The notes under the pieces were generated by a model. It had not been told where the DNA came from, searched no databases, and saw only the letters and a program-made list of their open reading frames with translations. Source: Ficedula albicollis (Eukaryota > Chordata > Aves > Passeriformes > Muscicapidae). From it: DNA of 64,000 bases. This document shows, piece after piece, positions 41,209 through 56,639 of this stretch. The stretch is from contig NC_021676.1 in assembly GCF_000247815.1 (NCBI RefSeq), forward strand, positions 20,412,880 through 20,476,879, written 5' to 3'. Position numbers and translations under genes: made by a program. The first letter of the stretch is position 1. Each line of letters begins with the position of its first letter.

Positions 41209-41949
41209 TAATGTTTGTGTACAACCATTTAGAGCTCTTTGTGTAAGATATACCTGGCAGTAGCACGAAACACTTTTCTGGGTGTAACCCTGCAGTAACT
41301 TGAAATAGATTCTGGCTGTAGCAGTGGTGAAGGCAGAGGAAGGACATGAAGGCACAAAAAGCAGGGTGGGAGGAGGTGGATGCTGCCAACAGCTCTGCCC
41401 CAGCTCCATCCCGGGGATTTATTTACTCCAGGCAGGATTAAATCACACCCAGCCTGTGCCAGGGGCTGTTTTTCCTGCCTGTCACAACTGAGGAGTTTCC
41501 TGCAGCCCAAGGGAGGCTTTTCCAACCACAAACAGCTGCTGAGCACAGCCCTGCGCCCAAAGCCCCCCAGGTGAACCCCAAACCTCCCCAAAAATCCCCC
41601 TGGAGCAGCCCTGCCCCAGCTCCTTGGCAGGCAGCTCCTCCCGGGCACTGCCAGGCTCCTGCGAGCCAGGGAGTGGGGCCAGGTTAAAAATACCCTCAGC
41701 CAGATTTGGAGCAGAGGTGTTGGGCTGTTTTTAACCCCAGCTGAGTCGCTCAGGCTCAGGAGCAGGAGAGGGAGGGGATGGGGATGCAGGAACCCCACAG
41801 GGAGAGCAAATGATGCCCTCAAGAGCAAAGGATGATCCCCCAGAGCTGGCACTGGGACAAATGCAGCACTGCCAGGGGCTGACTCCCATCCCAGGGCCAT
41901 CTCCCACCCCCAAACACCACAGCAACACCCTCTGGGATAACACACACTC

Positions 41950-41955
41950 TTTATT
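41950..41955 (-). promoter_or_regulatory. Candidate minus-strand polyadenylation signal (proximal)
   Basis: TTTATT on the + strand gives AATAAA on the minus strand, about 1 kb downstream of the last coding exon found for the convergent Ig gene. Confidence 0.45.
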
Positions 41956-42994
41956 AGCAGCAACAGCCATCACCAACCCACAGAACCATTCACAGACAAC
42001 TCCCCAAAAGTGTTTCTTGTGAAACACGTGGCTGTTCTACACCCCCAAGTGCAACAGAGAACAGGACAACCTGCAGCTTCCAGCGGGGCTGGAATCCCAC
42101 TCAGCCCCTTCCAGTGACAGCAGGGAGCTGCTCTGCAAAGTGAACTTTCTGGGAACCAAGGCAGTGCCCTACAAACAGCAGGCTGGAAAGTTATTAACAT
42201 GTTAAAGTCCCAGCTGAGCCAGCAAAAAGGAGCGTGGAAGGGAAGAGGAGCTCTCATCAAACAAAGAGCAGCAAATGTTTCACGTCCACAGGGACTTCTG
42301 GGGATCTCCCTTCACACACTGAACTCTGCTGCTGCCCCATTCCCCGCCAGCCCCTGCTGCCTCTGCTCCCCCCTGGCTGCACACCCAGCACAGCCCTGCC
42401 CCTCTCCTCCCTCCCAGGGTCACACAGAGCAGGATGCCCAAGCTCAGCCCCTGAGCCCCTGGCACTCCCCAGCACCTGCCAGCAGCCCCAGGACTGTGCA
42501 GTTACTTGCCCAGCAGGGACAGTGGCTCTTGGCAGAGCCAAGAGCCCATGGAGGCCTCTGGAGGAAGGCAGGAGGATGGAGGAGGGAGCAGGTACATCCC
42601 TCTCCCCAGGGATGCACAGCAGGAAGAGCAGGACAACACAGAAATAGTCCAAACCAGTGCTTTCCAAAAAACTACGTGCAGGTTCTGGCAGCTTGAAGGC
42701 TTCAGAGGTGAGCCCAGGAGAGGCTGGGATGGGACAGGATGGGATACCTGGCACTCCCAGCAGCATCCACCTCCAGGGAAGGGCAGGGCTGAGGCAGCTC
42801 TACCTACAAGGAGAGGAGAGGCCCCACCTGAGCCATGTCCTGGCACTTGGGCCCCTGCAGCCAGCTCAGAGTGTCCCACACTGGCAGTGGCAGCACCAGG
42901 AGGTCTGCACCTTTGTCCTGCTCCAAATTCCAGGAGCTACCTTGGCCAGTCTATCCCTGGCTGGAGTTCCCTGGGATCTGAGTGCACAAGGCAC

Positions 42995-45198
<2,204 letters not shown>

Positions 45199-45600
45199 CT
45201 GGGAGAGGCAGAGGCGGCGTCAGAGCCCAAAGCTGAGGCTGTTGGAACCCCCCCAAGCCGGGGAGTTCTGAACTTTCTGTGCTTCCTGGCTCTGACCCCC
45301 AAAGGGACGCTGATTTTGACCTGGGGCCTTGAAGGTTTCCAAATCTGAGTTGGGTGTAGTTTGAATAGGAGTGCGTAAAAGCACATGGTGAAAGGTTTGG
45401 AATTTGGGGTTTTAGAGTATAGTAACAGGTATGGGACAACACGGATGCTCTTGGGTGTTGTCTCTTCTTCCTTCTTGTTCCTCCTTCTTGGTTTCAGGTA
45501 GTAGTTTTTGGTTGGATAGAAAGTACCACACTACAGGTCACGGGTGTTTGGTTATTGAGTCAAAAGTATAAATTATATTAGTTTTTAATTAGACAGCTTT
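45199..45600. other. Sequence 5' of the minus-strand C2 exon
   Basis: I searched this stretch for a V-domain exon or signal peptide on the minus strand and found none. It grades into the AT-rich repeat array. Confidence 0.4.
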
Positions 45601-45619
45601 TAAAAGACGTTGTAACTAA

Positions 45620-47110
45620 CTAGATCCACCTCTATTTCTTCGCTTTTAGGTCGTTATGATTGTTGTTTAATCCAATGTAGTCTCTCAAACGTGTTAAATT
45701 GCTAAGGCAGATTAGTATCTCAAATATGTTAAATTGCTAATGTAAATTAGTATCTCAAAAGTTCAACCAATCTACACTTCTTTCCTAAACACATCCTTTA
45801 AAAAATAAATGCCACCCCTACAACAACTAACTCCATTAAATTATAAGTGCCCAAGCGGAGATCACACCACCCAAGCTGAAATCTGTAAAGTCAGTCTGTA
45901 TACAACTAGAAATACAAACCAACAGCAATTACTGTGCAACCCAAAGTAGTGTCTCAAATGTTAAATTGCTAAGGCAGATTAGTATCTCGAAAGTTCAACC
46001 AATCTACAGTTCTTTCCTAAGCACATCTTTGAAAAAATCAATGCCATCCCTACAACAGCTAACACCATTAAACCAGCAGCCCCCAAGCGCAGACCACACC
46101 ATCCCAGCTAAAAAGCTAAAATCTGTAAAGTCAGATTTTAGTCAGTCTGTTTAGGCAGACTGTAAAGTCAGTCTGTACATATAATTGGAAATACAAACCG
46201 ACAGCAATTATTGTGTAATCCAAAGCAGTCTCTCACATGTTAAATTGCTAAGGCAGATTAGTATCTCAAAAGTTTAACCAATCTATACTTGTTTCCTAAA
46301 CACATCCTTTAAAAAATAAATGCCATCCCTACGACAACCAAGTCCATTGAACTGTAAGCACCCAAGTGCAGACCACACCACCCAAGCTAAAAGCTAAAAT
46401 CTATAAAGTCAGTCTATATGTAATTAGAAATACAAACCAACAATGATTATTGTTTAATCCCATGTAGTCTCTCAAACGTGTTAAATTGCTAAAGCAGATT
46501 AGTATCTCAAATATGTTAAATTGCTAATGTAAATTAGTATCTCAAAAGTTCAACCAATCTACACTTCTTTCCTAAACACATCCTTTAAAAAATAAATGCC
46601 ATCCCTACGACAACCAAGTCCATTGAACTGTAAGCACCCAAGTGCAGACCACACCACCCAAGCTAAAAGCTAAAATCTATAAAGTCAGTCTATATGTAAT
46701 TAGAAATACAAACCAACAATGATTATTGTTTAATCCCATGTAGTCTCTCAAACGTGTTAAATTGCTAAAGCAGATTAGTATCTCAAATATGTTAAATTGC
46801 TAATGTAAATTAGTATCTCAAAAGTTCAACCAATCTACACTTCTTTCCTAAACACATCCTTTAAAAAATAAATGCCACCCCTACAACAACTAACTCCATT
46901 AAATTATAAGTGCCCAAGCGGAGATCACACCACCCAAGCTGAAATCTGTAAAGTCAGTCTGTATACAACTAGAAATACAAACCAACAGCAATTACTGTGC
47001 AACCCAAAGTAGTGTCTCAAATGTTAAATTGCTAAGGCAGATTAGTATCTCGAAACTTCAACCAATCTACAGTTCTTTCCTAAACACATCCTTTAGAAAA
47101 CAGATGACAT
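45620..47110. repeat. AT-rich tandem array, unit about 250-285 bp, six partial copies
   Basis: Recurring landmarks include agttcaaccaatctacactt, cctttaaaaaataaatgcca and gaaatacaaaccaacagcaa, each seen four to six times. Units at about 46310-46575 and 46580-46855 are nearly identical. The AT-rich composition contrasts sharply with the GC-rich surroundings. It may be a satellite or an expanded transposon piece. Confidence 0.85.
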
Positions 47111-47189
47111 AGCCACGAAACTTCAGCCATGGGGATCCCACTGCATCCACCTGGCAGGTGCTGCAGGAGCCCTTCCTGCCTCGGCTCAG

Positions 47190-47400
47190 AATTATTTATA
47201 GAATTGTGGAAGGGTTTGGAAGGGGCCTTAAATATCCCCCAGTCTCACGGGAAGGGACACTTTGCACTGTCCCAGGCTGCTCCAAGCTCTGTCACACCTT
47301 GGGCACCGCCAGGGATGGAGCAGCCACGGCTGCTCTGGGAAACCTCAGCCAGGCCTTCCCCACCTTCACAGGCAACAATTCCTGCCCAAAATCCCAAAAT
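47190..47400 (-). mobile_element. CR1 LINE 3' fragment
   Basis: Minus-oriented CR1: 'ggaaggggccttaaatatcc' then 'gggatggagcagccacggct' and 'ccttccccaccttcacaggc'. Confidence 0.85.
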
Positions 47401-47524
47401 CCCAAAATCCCAAAATCCATTCCCTGTGCCCTGTCCCTCCATCCCCTGTCTCTGTAGCTCTCCTGGAGCCCCTTTAGACCCTGAGCTCTGCTGGATCCTT
47501 CTCCTCTCCAGGTGAGCACCCCCA

Positions 47525-48385
47525 GCTCTCCCAGCAGCTCCCTGGATCTCCCTGGATTTATCCCAGCAGCTCCCTGGATCTCCCTGGATTTATCCCAGCA
47601 GCTCCCTGGATCTCCCTGGATTTATCCCAGCAGCTCCCTGGATCTCCCTGGATTTATCCCAGCAGCTCCCTGGATCTCCCTGGATTTATCCCAGCAGCTC
47701 CCTGGATCTCCCTGGATTTATCCCAGCAGCTCCCTGGATCTCCCTGGATTTATCCCAGCAGCTCCCTGGATCTCCCTGGATTTATCCCAGCAGCTCCCTG
47801 GATCTCCCTGGATTTATCCCAGCAGCTCCCTGGATCTCCCTGGATTTATCCCAGCAGCTCCCTGGATCTCCCTGGATTTATCCCAGCAGCTCCCTGGATC
47901 TCCCTGGATTTATCCCAGCAGCTCCCTGGATCTCCCTGGATTTATCCCAGCAGCTCCCTGGATCTCCCTGGATTTATCCCAGCAGCTCCCTGGATCTCCC
48001 TGGATTTATCCCAGCAGCTCCCTGGATCTCCCTGGATTTATCCCAGCAGCTCCCTGGATCTCCCTGGATTTATCCCAGCAGCTCCCTGGATCTCCCTGGA
48101 TTTATCCCAGCAGCTCCCTGGATCTCCCTGGATTTATCCCAGCAGCTCCCTGGATCTCCCTGGATTTATCCCAGCAGCTCCCTGGATCTCCCTGGATTTA
48201 TCCCAGCAGCTCCCTGGATCTCCCTGGATTTATCCCAGCAGCTCCCTGGATCTCCCTGGATTTATCCCAGCAGCTCCCTGGATCTCCCTGGATTTATCCC
48301 AGCAGCTCCCTGGATCTCCCTGGATTTATCCCAGCAGCTCCCTGGATCTCCCTGGATTTATCCCAGCAGCTCCCTGGATTTATCC
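47525..48385. repeat. 32-bp minisatellite, about 26 copies
   Basis: The near-perfect unit is 'agctccctggatctccctgg' plus 'atttatcccagc'. It has no stop in the frame beginning at 47512, which produces a long spurious frame. Confidence 0.95.
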
Positions 48386-48627
48386 CAGCAGCCCCATGGA
48401 TCCCATCCCATGGATCCCATCGATCCCATCCCATGAATCCCATCCCATGGATCCCATCCCATCCCCTGGATCTCATCCCATTCCCTGGATCCCATCCCCT
48501 TGATCCCATCCCACCCCATGGATCTCATCCCATGGATCCCATCCTATTCCATGAATCCCATCCCATGGATTCCATCCCATCCCATAGATCCCATCCCACT
48601 GATCCCATGGCTCCCATCCCATCCCAT
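48386..48627. repeat. Degenerate catcccatggatc repeat
   Basis: Short units built from 'atcccatcccatggatccc' run up to poly-G tract 11. Confidence 0.85.
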
Positions 48628-49207
<580 letters not shown>

Positions 49208-49690
49208 CTCCTCCTCCTCTCCTCCTCCTCTCCTTCCCCTCTCCTTCCCCTCTCCTTCCCCTCTCCTTCCCCTCTCCTTCCCCTCCTCACCTCCTCTCTT
49301 CTTCTCCTTGTCCTCTTCCCTTCCCCTCTCCTCCCCTCCCTTTCTTCCCTTCCCCTCCTCGCCTCCTCTATTCCTCTTCTCTCTTCTCCCCCTACTCACC
49401 TCTTCTCTCTTCTTCTCCTCCCCTTCCTTCTCTTCTCTTCTCTTCTCTTCTCTTCTCTTCTCTTCTCTTCTCTTCTCTTCTCTTCTCTTCTCTTCTCTTC
49501 TCTTCTCTTCTCTTCTCTTCTCTTCTCTTCTCTTCTCTTCTCTTCTCTTCTCTTCTCTTCTCTTCTCTTCTCTTCTCTTCTCTTCTCTTCTCTTCTCTTC
49601 TCTTCTCTTCTCTTCTCTTCTCTTCTCTTCTCTTCTCTTCTCTTCTCTTCTCTTCTCTTCTCCTCCCCTCCTCATCTCTCTCTTCTTCTC
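49208..49690. repeat. Polypyrimidine tract and (tcttc)n pentamer array
   Basis: Mixed ctcc/cttcc units to about 49425 are followed by roughly 47 nearly pure TCTTC pentamers to about 49665. A pure homopurine:homopyrimidine tract of this size could adopt triplex DNA. Confidence 0.92.
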
Positions 49691-49737
49691 TGCCCACGCA
49701 GCCATCCCAATCCCACTAGAGGGAGCGAGGAGATCAG

Positions 49738-50080
49738 CTATGCGAGATGGAGATCATTGTGCCAGGAGATCAGATCGGCTGTGCCAGGAGATCAGATCAG
49801 CTGTGCCAGGAGATCAGATCATTGTGCCAGGAGATCGGATCGGCTGTGCCAGGAGATCGGATCTTTGTGCCAGGAGATCAGATCAGCTGTGCCAGGAGAT
49901 CAGATCTTTGTGCCAAGAGATCGGATCTTTGTGGCAGGAGATCATTGTGCCAGGAGATCGGATCTTTGTGCCAAGAGATCAGATCAGCTGTGCCAGGAGA
50001 TCAGATCATTGTGCCAGGAGATCACTGTGTGAGGAGAGAGCTCAGCTGTGCCAGGAGATCAGCTCAGCTGTGCTAGACCA
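49738..50080. repeat. Minisatellite with unit 'gtgccaggagatcagatc'
   Basis: Units of about 22-25 bp alternate 'agatcagatcagctgtgcc', 'agatcagatcattgtgcc' and 'agatcggatctttgtgcc'. Confidence 0.9.
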
Positions 50081-50144
50081 GCTGTGAGGAACCCCGGAGG
50101 TGCTGGGACCAGGGAGCCCAGCCCAGGGAAGGAGTTGCAGCAGA

Positions 50145-50240
50145 ACTTGCCTGTCCCTGCCTGTCCCTGCCTGTCCCTGCCTGTCATTGCCTGTCACTGT
50201 GTGTCCCTGCCTGTCACTGTGTGTCCCTGTCCCTGCCTGC
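50145..50240. repeat. Decamer repeat (tgtccctgcc)n
   Basis: About nine partly diverged copies. The flanking sequence 50240-51377 looks unique and holds no recognised exon. Confidence 0.8.
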
Positions 50241-51377
50241 CATCCATCACCCTGCCCATGGCATGGATGTCTCAGGAGCTCTGTCCCACCCTGGGATGTT
50301 CCAGAGGCCGCTGCTCCTCATCCCCCCTGGGAAAGCTCGCAGCTCCAGGGATTTACGGGGCTCCTCCATCCATCCCTCCCCTGCCAAACTCCTGCCAGCT
50401 GTGCAGGGAGCTGGGCACCCCTGGGTGCCCACAGAGCCTCTCTGCTCCTCCTTTCCCTCTCTCCCTATCCTTGTCTCCAGCAGCCAGAGGCCAGGAAGGG
50501 CTGTGAGGACCACCTTGTGCCCATCCCAGCCAATGTCCCGAGGCTGGATCCAAGAGGTTGGATGCCTGACGCTCACTCCCTCTGGAAGTACGGTGTGATG
50601 AGGAAGAGGTTTTTCCCAGAAATCACCTCAGCACAGGAACTGATGGGTTCCAACCCAAAGACAAACATCTGAGGGCACATTCCAGGGAGGTTACAGCAGG
50701 CAGGCGATGACTTCACGGCGCAGGGGCTGCAGTTTCCTCAGGGAGAGCCGTGTGCGTGTGGCCAGCACATGCTGGGAGTCATCAGCCAGGCCGGGCTGGG
50801 CGGGGCTGCAAGGAGAGCTCTGGGGAGGAGCATCCTGCACTGAGCCAGCTCAGGGATCTGCCTCGGCCATCCCATGGAGCACAGCTAAAACTGCACGTTC
50901 CTGCCCGAAGCAAACTGCAGCGAGAGCGAGGGACAGGCTGGGAAATGCCGGGCTCAGCTCCATGCCCGTGTCAGCATCTCCTGCCGGGTTTCCCCCATCC
51001 CAGCCGCGCTGAGAGCAGCAGGAGACCCCGAGCAGCCCCTCTCCTGCTGCCCTGCACTTGCTCTGCGCCACTGAGGAAACAGATTTCCAGGCTCTGCCTG
51101 ACCCGGCTCTCCCAGTGCACACACCAGGAAACATTAGAAGTGAAAAACAACTCCTCAGCCAGGATTGAGGCATTCTTTTCCCCCTGGCTCTCACCCAATT
51201 TTCTCCGCACAGCTCCAGTTCTGGTCCTGCCCTGACTCACAGACATACCTTCGGGACTCTGACTGCTCCTGGTTTCCCTCTGCTCCTCAGCCGTGCCCCT
51301 GTCCCATCCCACGGAGGAGCACAGAGAGCAGGGGTCCCAGGTTCCTTCAGCACAAACATCTGTGCCTCAAATGGCAA

Positions 51378-51490
51378 ATCATAAAATCGTGGAATGGTTT
51401 GGTTTGGAAGGGACCTGAAACTCATCCCCTTCCACACCCTGCCGTGGACAGGGACACTTTCCATTAGACCAGGCTGGCAGCTGCTCCCCA
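51378..51490 (-). mobile_element. CR1 LINE 3' fragment
   Basis: Minus-oriented tail: 'aaaatcgtggaatggtttgg' and 'ttggaagggacctgaaactc'. It adjoins the next minisatellite. Confidence 0.85.
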
Positions 51491-52425
51491 GATGTGCCCC
51501 TTGCACCCCCAGGTGTGCCCTTTGCATCCCCAGGTGTGCCCCTTGCACCCCCAGATGTGCCCTTTGCATCCCCAGGTGTGCCCTTTGCATCCCCAGGTGT
51601 GCCCCTTGCACCCCCAGATGTGCCCTTTGCATCCCCAGGTGTGCCCTTTGCATCCCCAGGTGTGCCCCTTGCACCCCCAGATGTGCCCTTTGCATCCCCA
51701 GGTGTGCCCTTTGCATCCCCAGGTGTGCCCCTTGCACCCCCAGATGTGCCCTTTGCATCCCCAGGTGTGCCCTTTGCATCCCCAGGTGTGCCCCTTGCAC
51801 CCCCAGATGTGCCCTTTGCATCCCCAGGTGTGCCCTTTGCATCCCCAGGTGTGCCCCTTGCACCCCCAGATGTGCCCTTTGCATCCCCAGGTGTGCCCTT
51901 TGCATCCCCAGGTGTGCCCCTTGCACCCCCAGATGTGCCCTTTGCATCCCCAGGTGTGCCCTTTGCATCCCCAGGTGTGCCCCTTGCACCCCCAGATGTG
52001 CCCTTTGCATCCCCAGGTGTGCCCTTTGCATCCCCAGGTGTGCCCCTTGCACCCCCAGATGTGCCCTTTGCATCCCCAGGTGTGCCCTTTGCATCCCCAG
52101 GTGTGCCCCTTGCACCCCCAGATGTGCCCTTTGCATCCCCAGGTGTGCCCTTTGCATCCCCAGGTGTGCCCCTTGCACCCCCAGATGTGCCCTTTGCATC
52201 CCCAGGTGTGCCCTTTGCATCCCCAGGTGTGCCCCTTGCACCCCCAGATGTGCCCTTTGCATCCCCAGATGTGCCCTTTGCACCCCCAGGTGTGCATTTT
52301 GCACGCCCAGATGTGCCCTTTGCACCCCCAGATGTGCCCTTTGCATCCCCAGATGTGCCCTTTGCACCCCCAGGTGTGCCCCTTGCACCCCCAGGTGTGC
52401 CTTTTGCATCCCCAGTCTCTCCTCA
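51490..52425. repeat. 21-bp minisatellite with a 63-bp higher-order unit
   Basis: Three 21-bp variants (gatgtgccctttgcatcccc, ggtgtgccctttgcatcccc, ggtgtgccccttgcaccccc) recur in a fixed order every 63 bp for about twelve cycles. Order breaks down after 52240. Frames stay open on both strands. Confidence 0.95.
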
Positions 52426-52487
52426 CCTGCCTCGGCAGGTCCTGAGCCCTTTTCCCGGAACAACCATGAGGTTTGAGTTGTCGTGGG

Positions 52488-52665
52488 ATTTTTTTTTTTA
52501 GACATAATTAATCACCTCCCTCCCAGCTCAGCGCGCTTCCCAAACTCCTGGGGAAGCAGCTCCGTGCCCCGGGAGGGTTTTTTTTTTAGACATAATTAAT
52601 CACCGCCCTCCCAGCTCAGCGCCCTTCCCAAAGTCCTGGGGAAGCAGCTCCGTGCCCGGGCAGGG
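52488..52665. repeat. ~87-bp tandem duplication with T tract
   Basis: Two copies begin with a T run followed by 'agacataattaatcacc' and end in 'gaagcagctccgtgccc'. A few substitutions separate them. Confidence 0.85.
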
Positions 52666-52966
52666 ACGGGGCTGTGGCACCGGGCACACACTGAGCTGGC
52701 GGAGGGACAGGGAAATCATTCCCGGGGCTGGCAGATGCCTTGGGCTGGGAGATGCCCTGCTCTGCCTTCGCGGTGATTTTGGGGACACTGCGGGGTCGGA
52801 CGTGCTGGGGAGGGGATTCCCACCTCCATGAGGGGTCTGGGGGCTGCTGAGCTGGGTCAGGGCCGAGGCCACCCCCTCCCCAGGAGGCATCGAGCAGCGA
52901 CACTCTGGGGACACTCTGGGGACACGCCGCCCCCCCCGAGCGCCAGCCCCGCGGCCACCATCGCCC

Positions 52967-53379
<413 letters not shown>

Positions 53380-53405
53380 GCCCCGGCGGCGGCGGGCGGG
53401 CGGCT

Positions 53406-54470
53406 CCAGATGTGGATTGGGGGGTGGGACAGTGCCCCAGCTCCGCAGGGACCGGCGGATCCAGATGTGGATTGGGGGGTGGGACAGTGCCCCAGCTCCG
53501 CAGGGACCGGCGGATCCAGATGTGGATTGGGGGGTGGGACAGTGCCCCAGCTCCGCAGGGACCGGCGGATCCAGATGTGGATTGGGGGGTGGGACAGTGC
53601 CCCAGCTCCGCAGGGACCGGCGGATCCAGATGTGGATTGGGGGGTGGGACAGTGCCCCAGCTCCGCAGGGACCGGCGGATCCAGATGTGGATTGGGGGGT
53701 GGGACAGTGCCCCAGCTCCGCAGGGACCGGCGGATCCAGATGTGGATTGGGGGGTGGGACAGTGCCCCAGCTCCGCAGGGACCGGCGGATCCAGATGTGG
53801 ATTGGGGGGTGGGACAGTGCCCCAGCTCCGCAGGGACCGGCGGATCCAGATGTGGATTGGGGGGTGGGACAGTGCCCCAGCTCCGCAGGGACCGGCGGAT
53901 CCAGATGTGGATTGGGGGGTGGGACAGTGCCCCAGCTCCGCAGGGACCGGCGGATCCAGATGTGGATTGGGGGGTGGGACAGTGCCCCAGCTCCGCAGGG
54001 ACCGGCGGATCCAGATGTGGATTGGGGGGTGGGACAGTGCCCCAGCTCCGCAGGGACCGGCGGATCCAGATGTGGATTGGGGGGTGGGACAGTGCCCCAG
54101 CTCCGCAGGGACCGGCGGATCCAGATGTGGATTGGGGGGTGGGACAGTGCCCCAGCTCCGCAGGGACCGGCGGATCCAGATGTGGATTGGGGGGTGGGAC
54201 AGTGCCCCAGCTCCGCAGGGACCGGCGGATCCAGATGTGGATTGGGGGGTGGGACAGTGCCCCAGCTCCGCAGGGACCGGCGGATCCAGATGTGGATTGG
54301 GGGGTGGGACAGTGCCCCAGCTCCGCAGGGACCGGCGGATCCAGATGTGGATTGGGGGGTGGGACAGTGCCCCAGCTCCGCAGGGACCGGCGGATCCAGA
54401 TGTGGATTGGGGGGTGGACATTACCCCAGGGAGCCACGGATCCAGATGTGGACTGGGGGGGTGAACACTG
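53406..54470. repeat. 55-bp minisatellite, about 19 copies
   Basis: The unit starts ccagatgtggattggggggt and ends cagggaccggcggat. Copies appear identical until about 54415 and decay after that to about 54560. Confidence 0.95.
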
Positions 54471-54902
54471 CCCGAGCTCCGCCCGGAGCTGCAGATCCAG
54501 CTGTGCAGGCGTGGGCGGGGGGTGGACGCTGTCCCCGATCCAGATGTGGAGAGACGGCGCCTTTGTCCTGGGCCCTGCCTGGAGCTGAGGTTGGCTCTGA
54601 GTGAGGGGCTCTGCCCTGGGATCCCCTCGGAGCCTCCAGCCCCAGATGTGGCTGCGGGGGGACTTCCCTGGGCTCCAGACCCCACTGACCCCTGGTTCCG
54701 GCTTCCTCTTTTCCCTCCTCCCATTCCCACCTCCCTCCCACTGCAGGACCCCAAATCCTCCTCACCCCCCTTGGGAGCTGCTGGCACCCCCCATTCCCAG
54801 CTGTGCTGGGATCCCGCCATTCCCACCTCCCACGGGGTCACTCGGGCAAAGCCGCTCCCAAACTTGGCTGGGAGGGCTCTGATCCTGTCACAGCCCCGCC
54901 AG

Positions 54903-55086
<184 letters not shown>

Positions 55087-55121
55087 GAGGCAAAAAAAAA
55101 AAAAAAGAAATGAAAAAAAGG

Positions 55122-55527
55122 GTCCTGCAGTGCCAGACATTCCACAAATCACAGCAGAGACGGGGAAGAAGGAAAAGCCCTGCCCACGGATGCGGGGGGA
55201 ATAAACAGCCTGTCTGGATCCAGCGGAGCATCCTTCGGGGTGGGCTCCAGGCCTCCTTCGGGCTTTGTCTCCATCCCTGGGTCTCATGAGGTCCCGCTGA
55301 GAGCGATTTACATGAAAGGCGGGCGTCCTGCAGTGCCAGACATTCCACAAATCACAGCAGAGACGGGGAAGAAGGAAAAGCCCTGCCCACGGATGCGGGG
55401 GGAATAAACAGCCTGTCTGGATCCAGCGGAGCATCCTTCGGGGTGGGCTCCAGGCCTCCTTCGGGCTTTGTCTCCATCCCTGGGTCTCATGAGGTCCCGC
55501 TGAGAGCGATTTACATGAAAGGCGGGC
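55122..55527. repeat. 203-bp tandem duplication
   Basis: 55122-55324 and 55325-55527 look identical (both begin gtcctgcagtgccagacatt). Lying 37 bp after poly-G tract 13, this may be another false duplication. Confidence 0.9.
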
Positions 55528-56010
55528 GGAGGAGGGGAATGGGGAGACGCAGCCCCGGGGGAGAGGCGGAGGGAGGAGAAAAGCGCTCTGGTGGAACAGC
55601 TCGGGCTCGTTTCAGCAGCCGGGCACTGGCTGTGTGCTGGGAGGAGCGGGTCAGTCTCCTGGAGCCCCTTCAGCCTGGCAGGGGCTCTGAGCTCGGGTGA
55701 GAGCCCCGGAGCAGCTCCGTGCCTTTCTCTGGAGCCGCTCCAGCCTGGAGCAGCCCTGCCCGCACCCGCACCCGCACCCGCCGCGGGCATTCCCGGGGAG
55801 CAGCCCCAGCCCGGGGATCCGCTGCCTCGGCACTCCCCCTGGGCGGGCAGGTGTGTGCAGGTGTGGGCAGGTGTGGGCAGATGTGTGCAGGAACCTGCGA
55901 GCCCTCCTGCTGCCCACCCACGGGCAATGGCCAGGGCAGGGGCAGGGCTGGCCATGGCTCCAGGGGGGCAGAGATGAACCCAGATCCTTCAATCTGACCT
56001 CACACCGCTG
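55528..56010. other. GC-rich unique stretch before the TRAIL-like exons
   Basis: A transmembrane first exon of the TNF ligand was expected in or left of this stretch. No open frame here encodes a convincing 20-residue hydrophobic segment. Short cccgcaccc and aggtgtgggc repeats occur at 55760-55880. Confidence 0.4.
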
Positions 56011-56014
56011 TCCT

Positions 56015-56515
56015 GTGGATACAGAGGCTGAATGATCCCAAAATCCTGTGGATACAGAGGCTGAATGATCCCAGTATCCTATGGCTATAGAGGCTGAGTT
56101 GATCCCAATATTCTGTGGATATAGAGGCTGAATTGATCCCAATGTCCTGTGGATACAGAGGCTGAATTGGTCCCAATATCCTGTGGATAGAGAGGCTGAA
56201 TTGGTCCCAGTATCCTGTGGATTTAGAGGCTGAATTGATCCAAGTATCCTTTGGATTTAGAGTCTGAGTTAATATCCTGTAGATACAGAGGATGAGTTGA
56301 TCCCAGTATCCTGTGGATCCAGAGGCTGAATGATCTCAGTATCCTGTGGATTTAGACTCCGAGTTAATCCCAGTATCCTGTGGATTTAGACTCTGAGTTA
56401 ATCCCGGTATCTGTGGATTTAGGCTCTGAGTTAATCCCGGTATCCTCTGGATTTAGACTCTGAGTTAATCCCGGTATCTGTGGATCCAGAGGCTGAATGA
56501 TCCCAATGCCCTGGC
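56015..56515. repeat. Degenerate minisatellite 'cctgtggatacagaggctga'
   Basis: About fourteen units of 30-37 bp with variable ends ('atgatcccagtat', 'ttgatcccaatat', 'gttaatcccggtat'). Confidence 0.88.
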
Positions 56516-56639
56516 TGTTCTCTGCGTGCCCAGGTGCTGGAGGAGCCAGGCTGGAGGCAGCTGCCCCTGCTCCCACCCCAGCAGGATCCTGGCTGCTCCC
56601 AGTGTGTCCCAGTTTGCCATCACGCTGTTTCCCTCCCAG

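Noticed and set aside
51237..52505. Frames rich in Cys-His-Pro repeats resembling zinc-finger or metallothionein-like proteins
   Set aside because: They are the 21/63-bp minisatellite in six frames. Spacing does not fit a C2H2 finger and there are no linkers.
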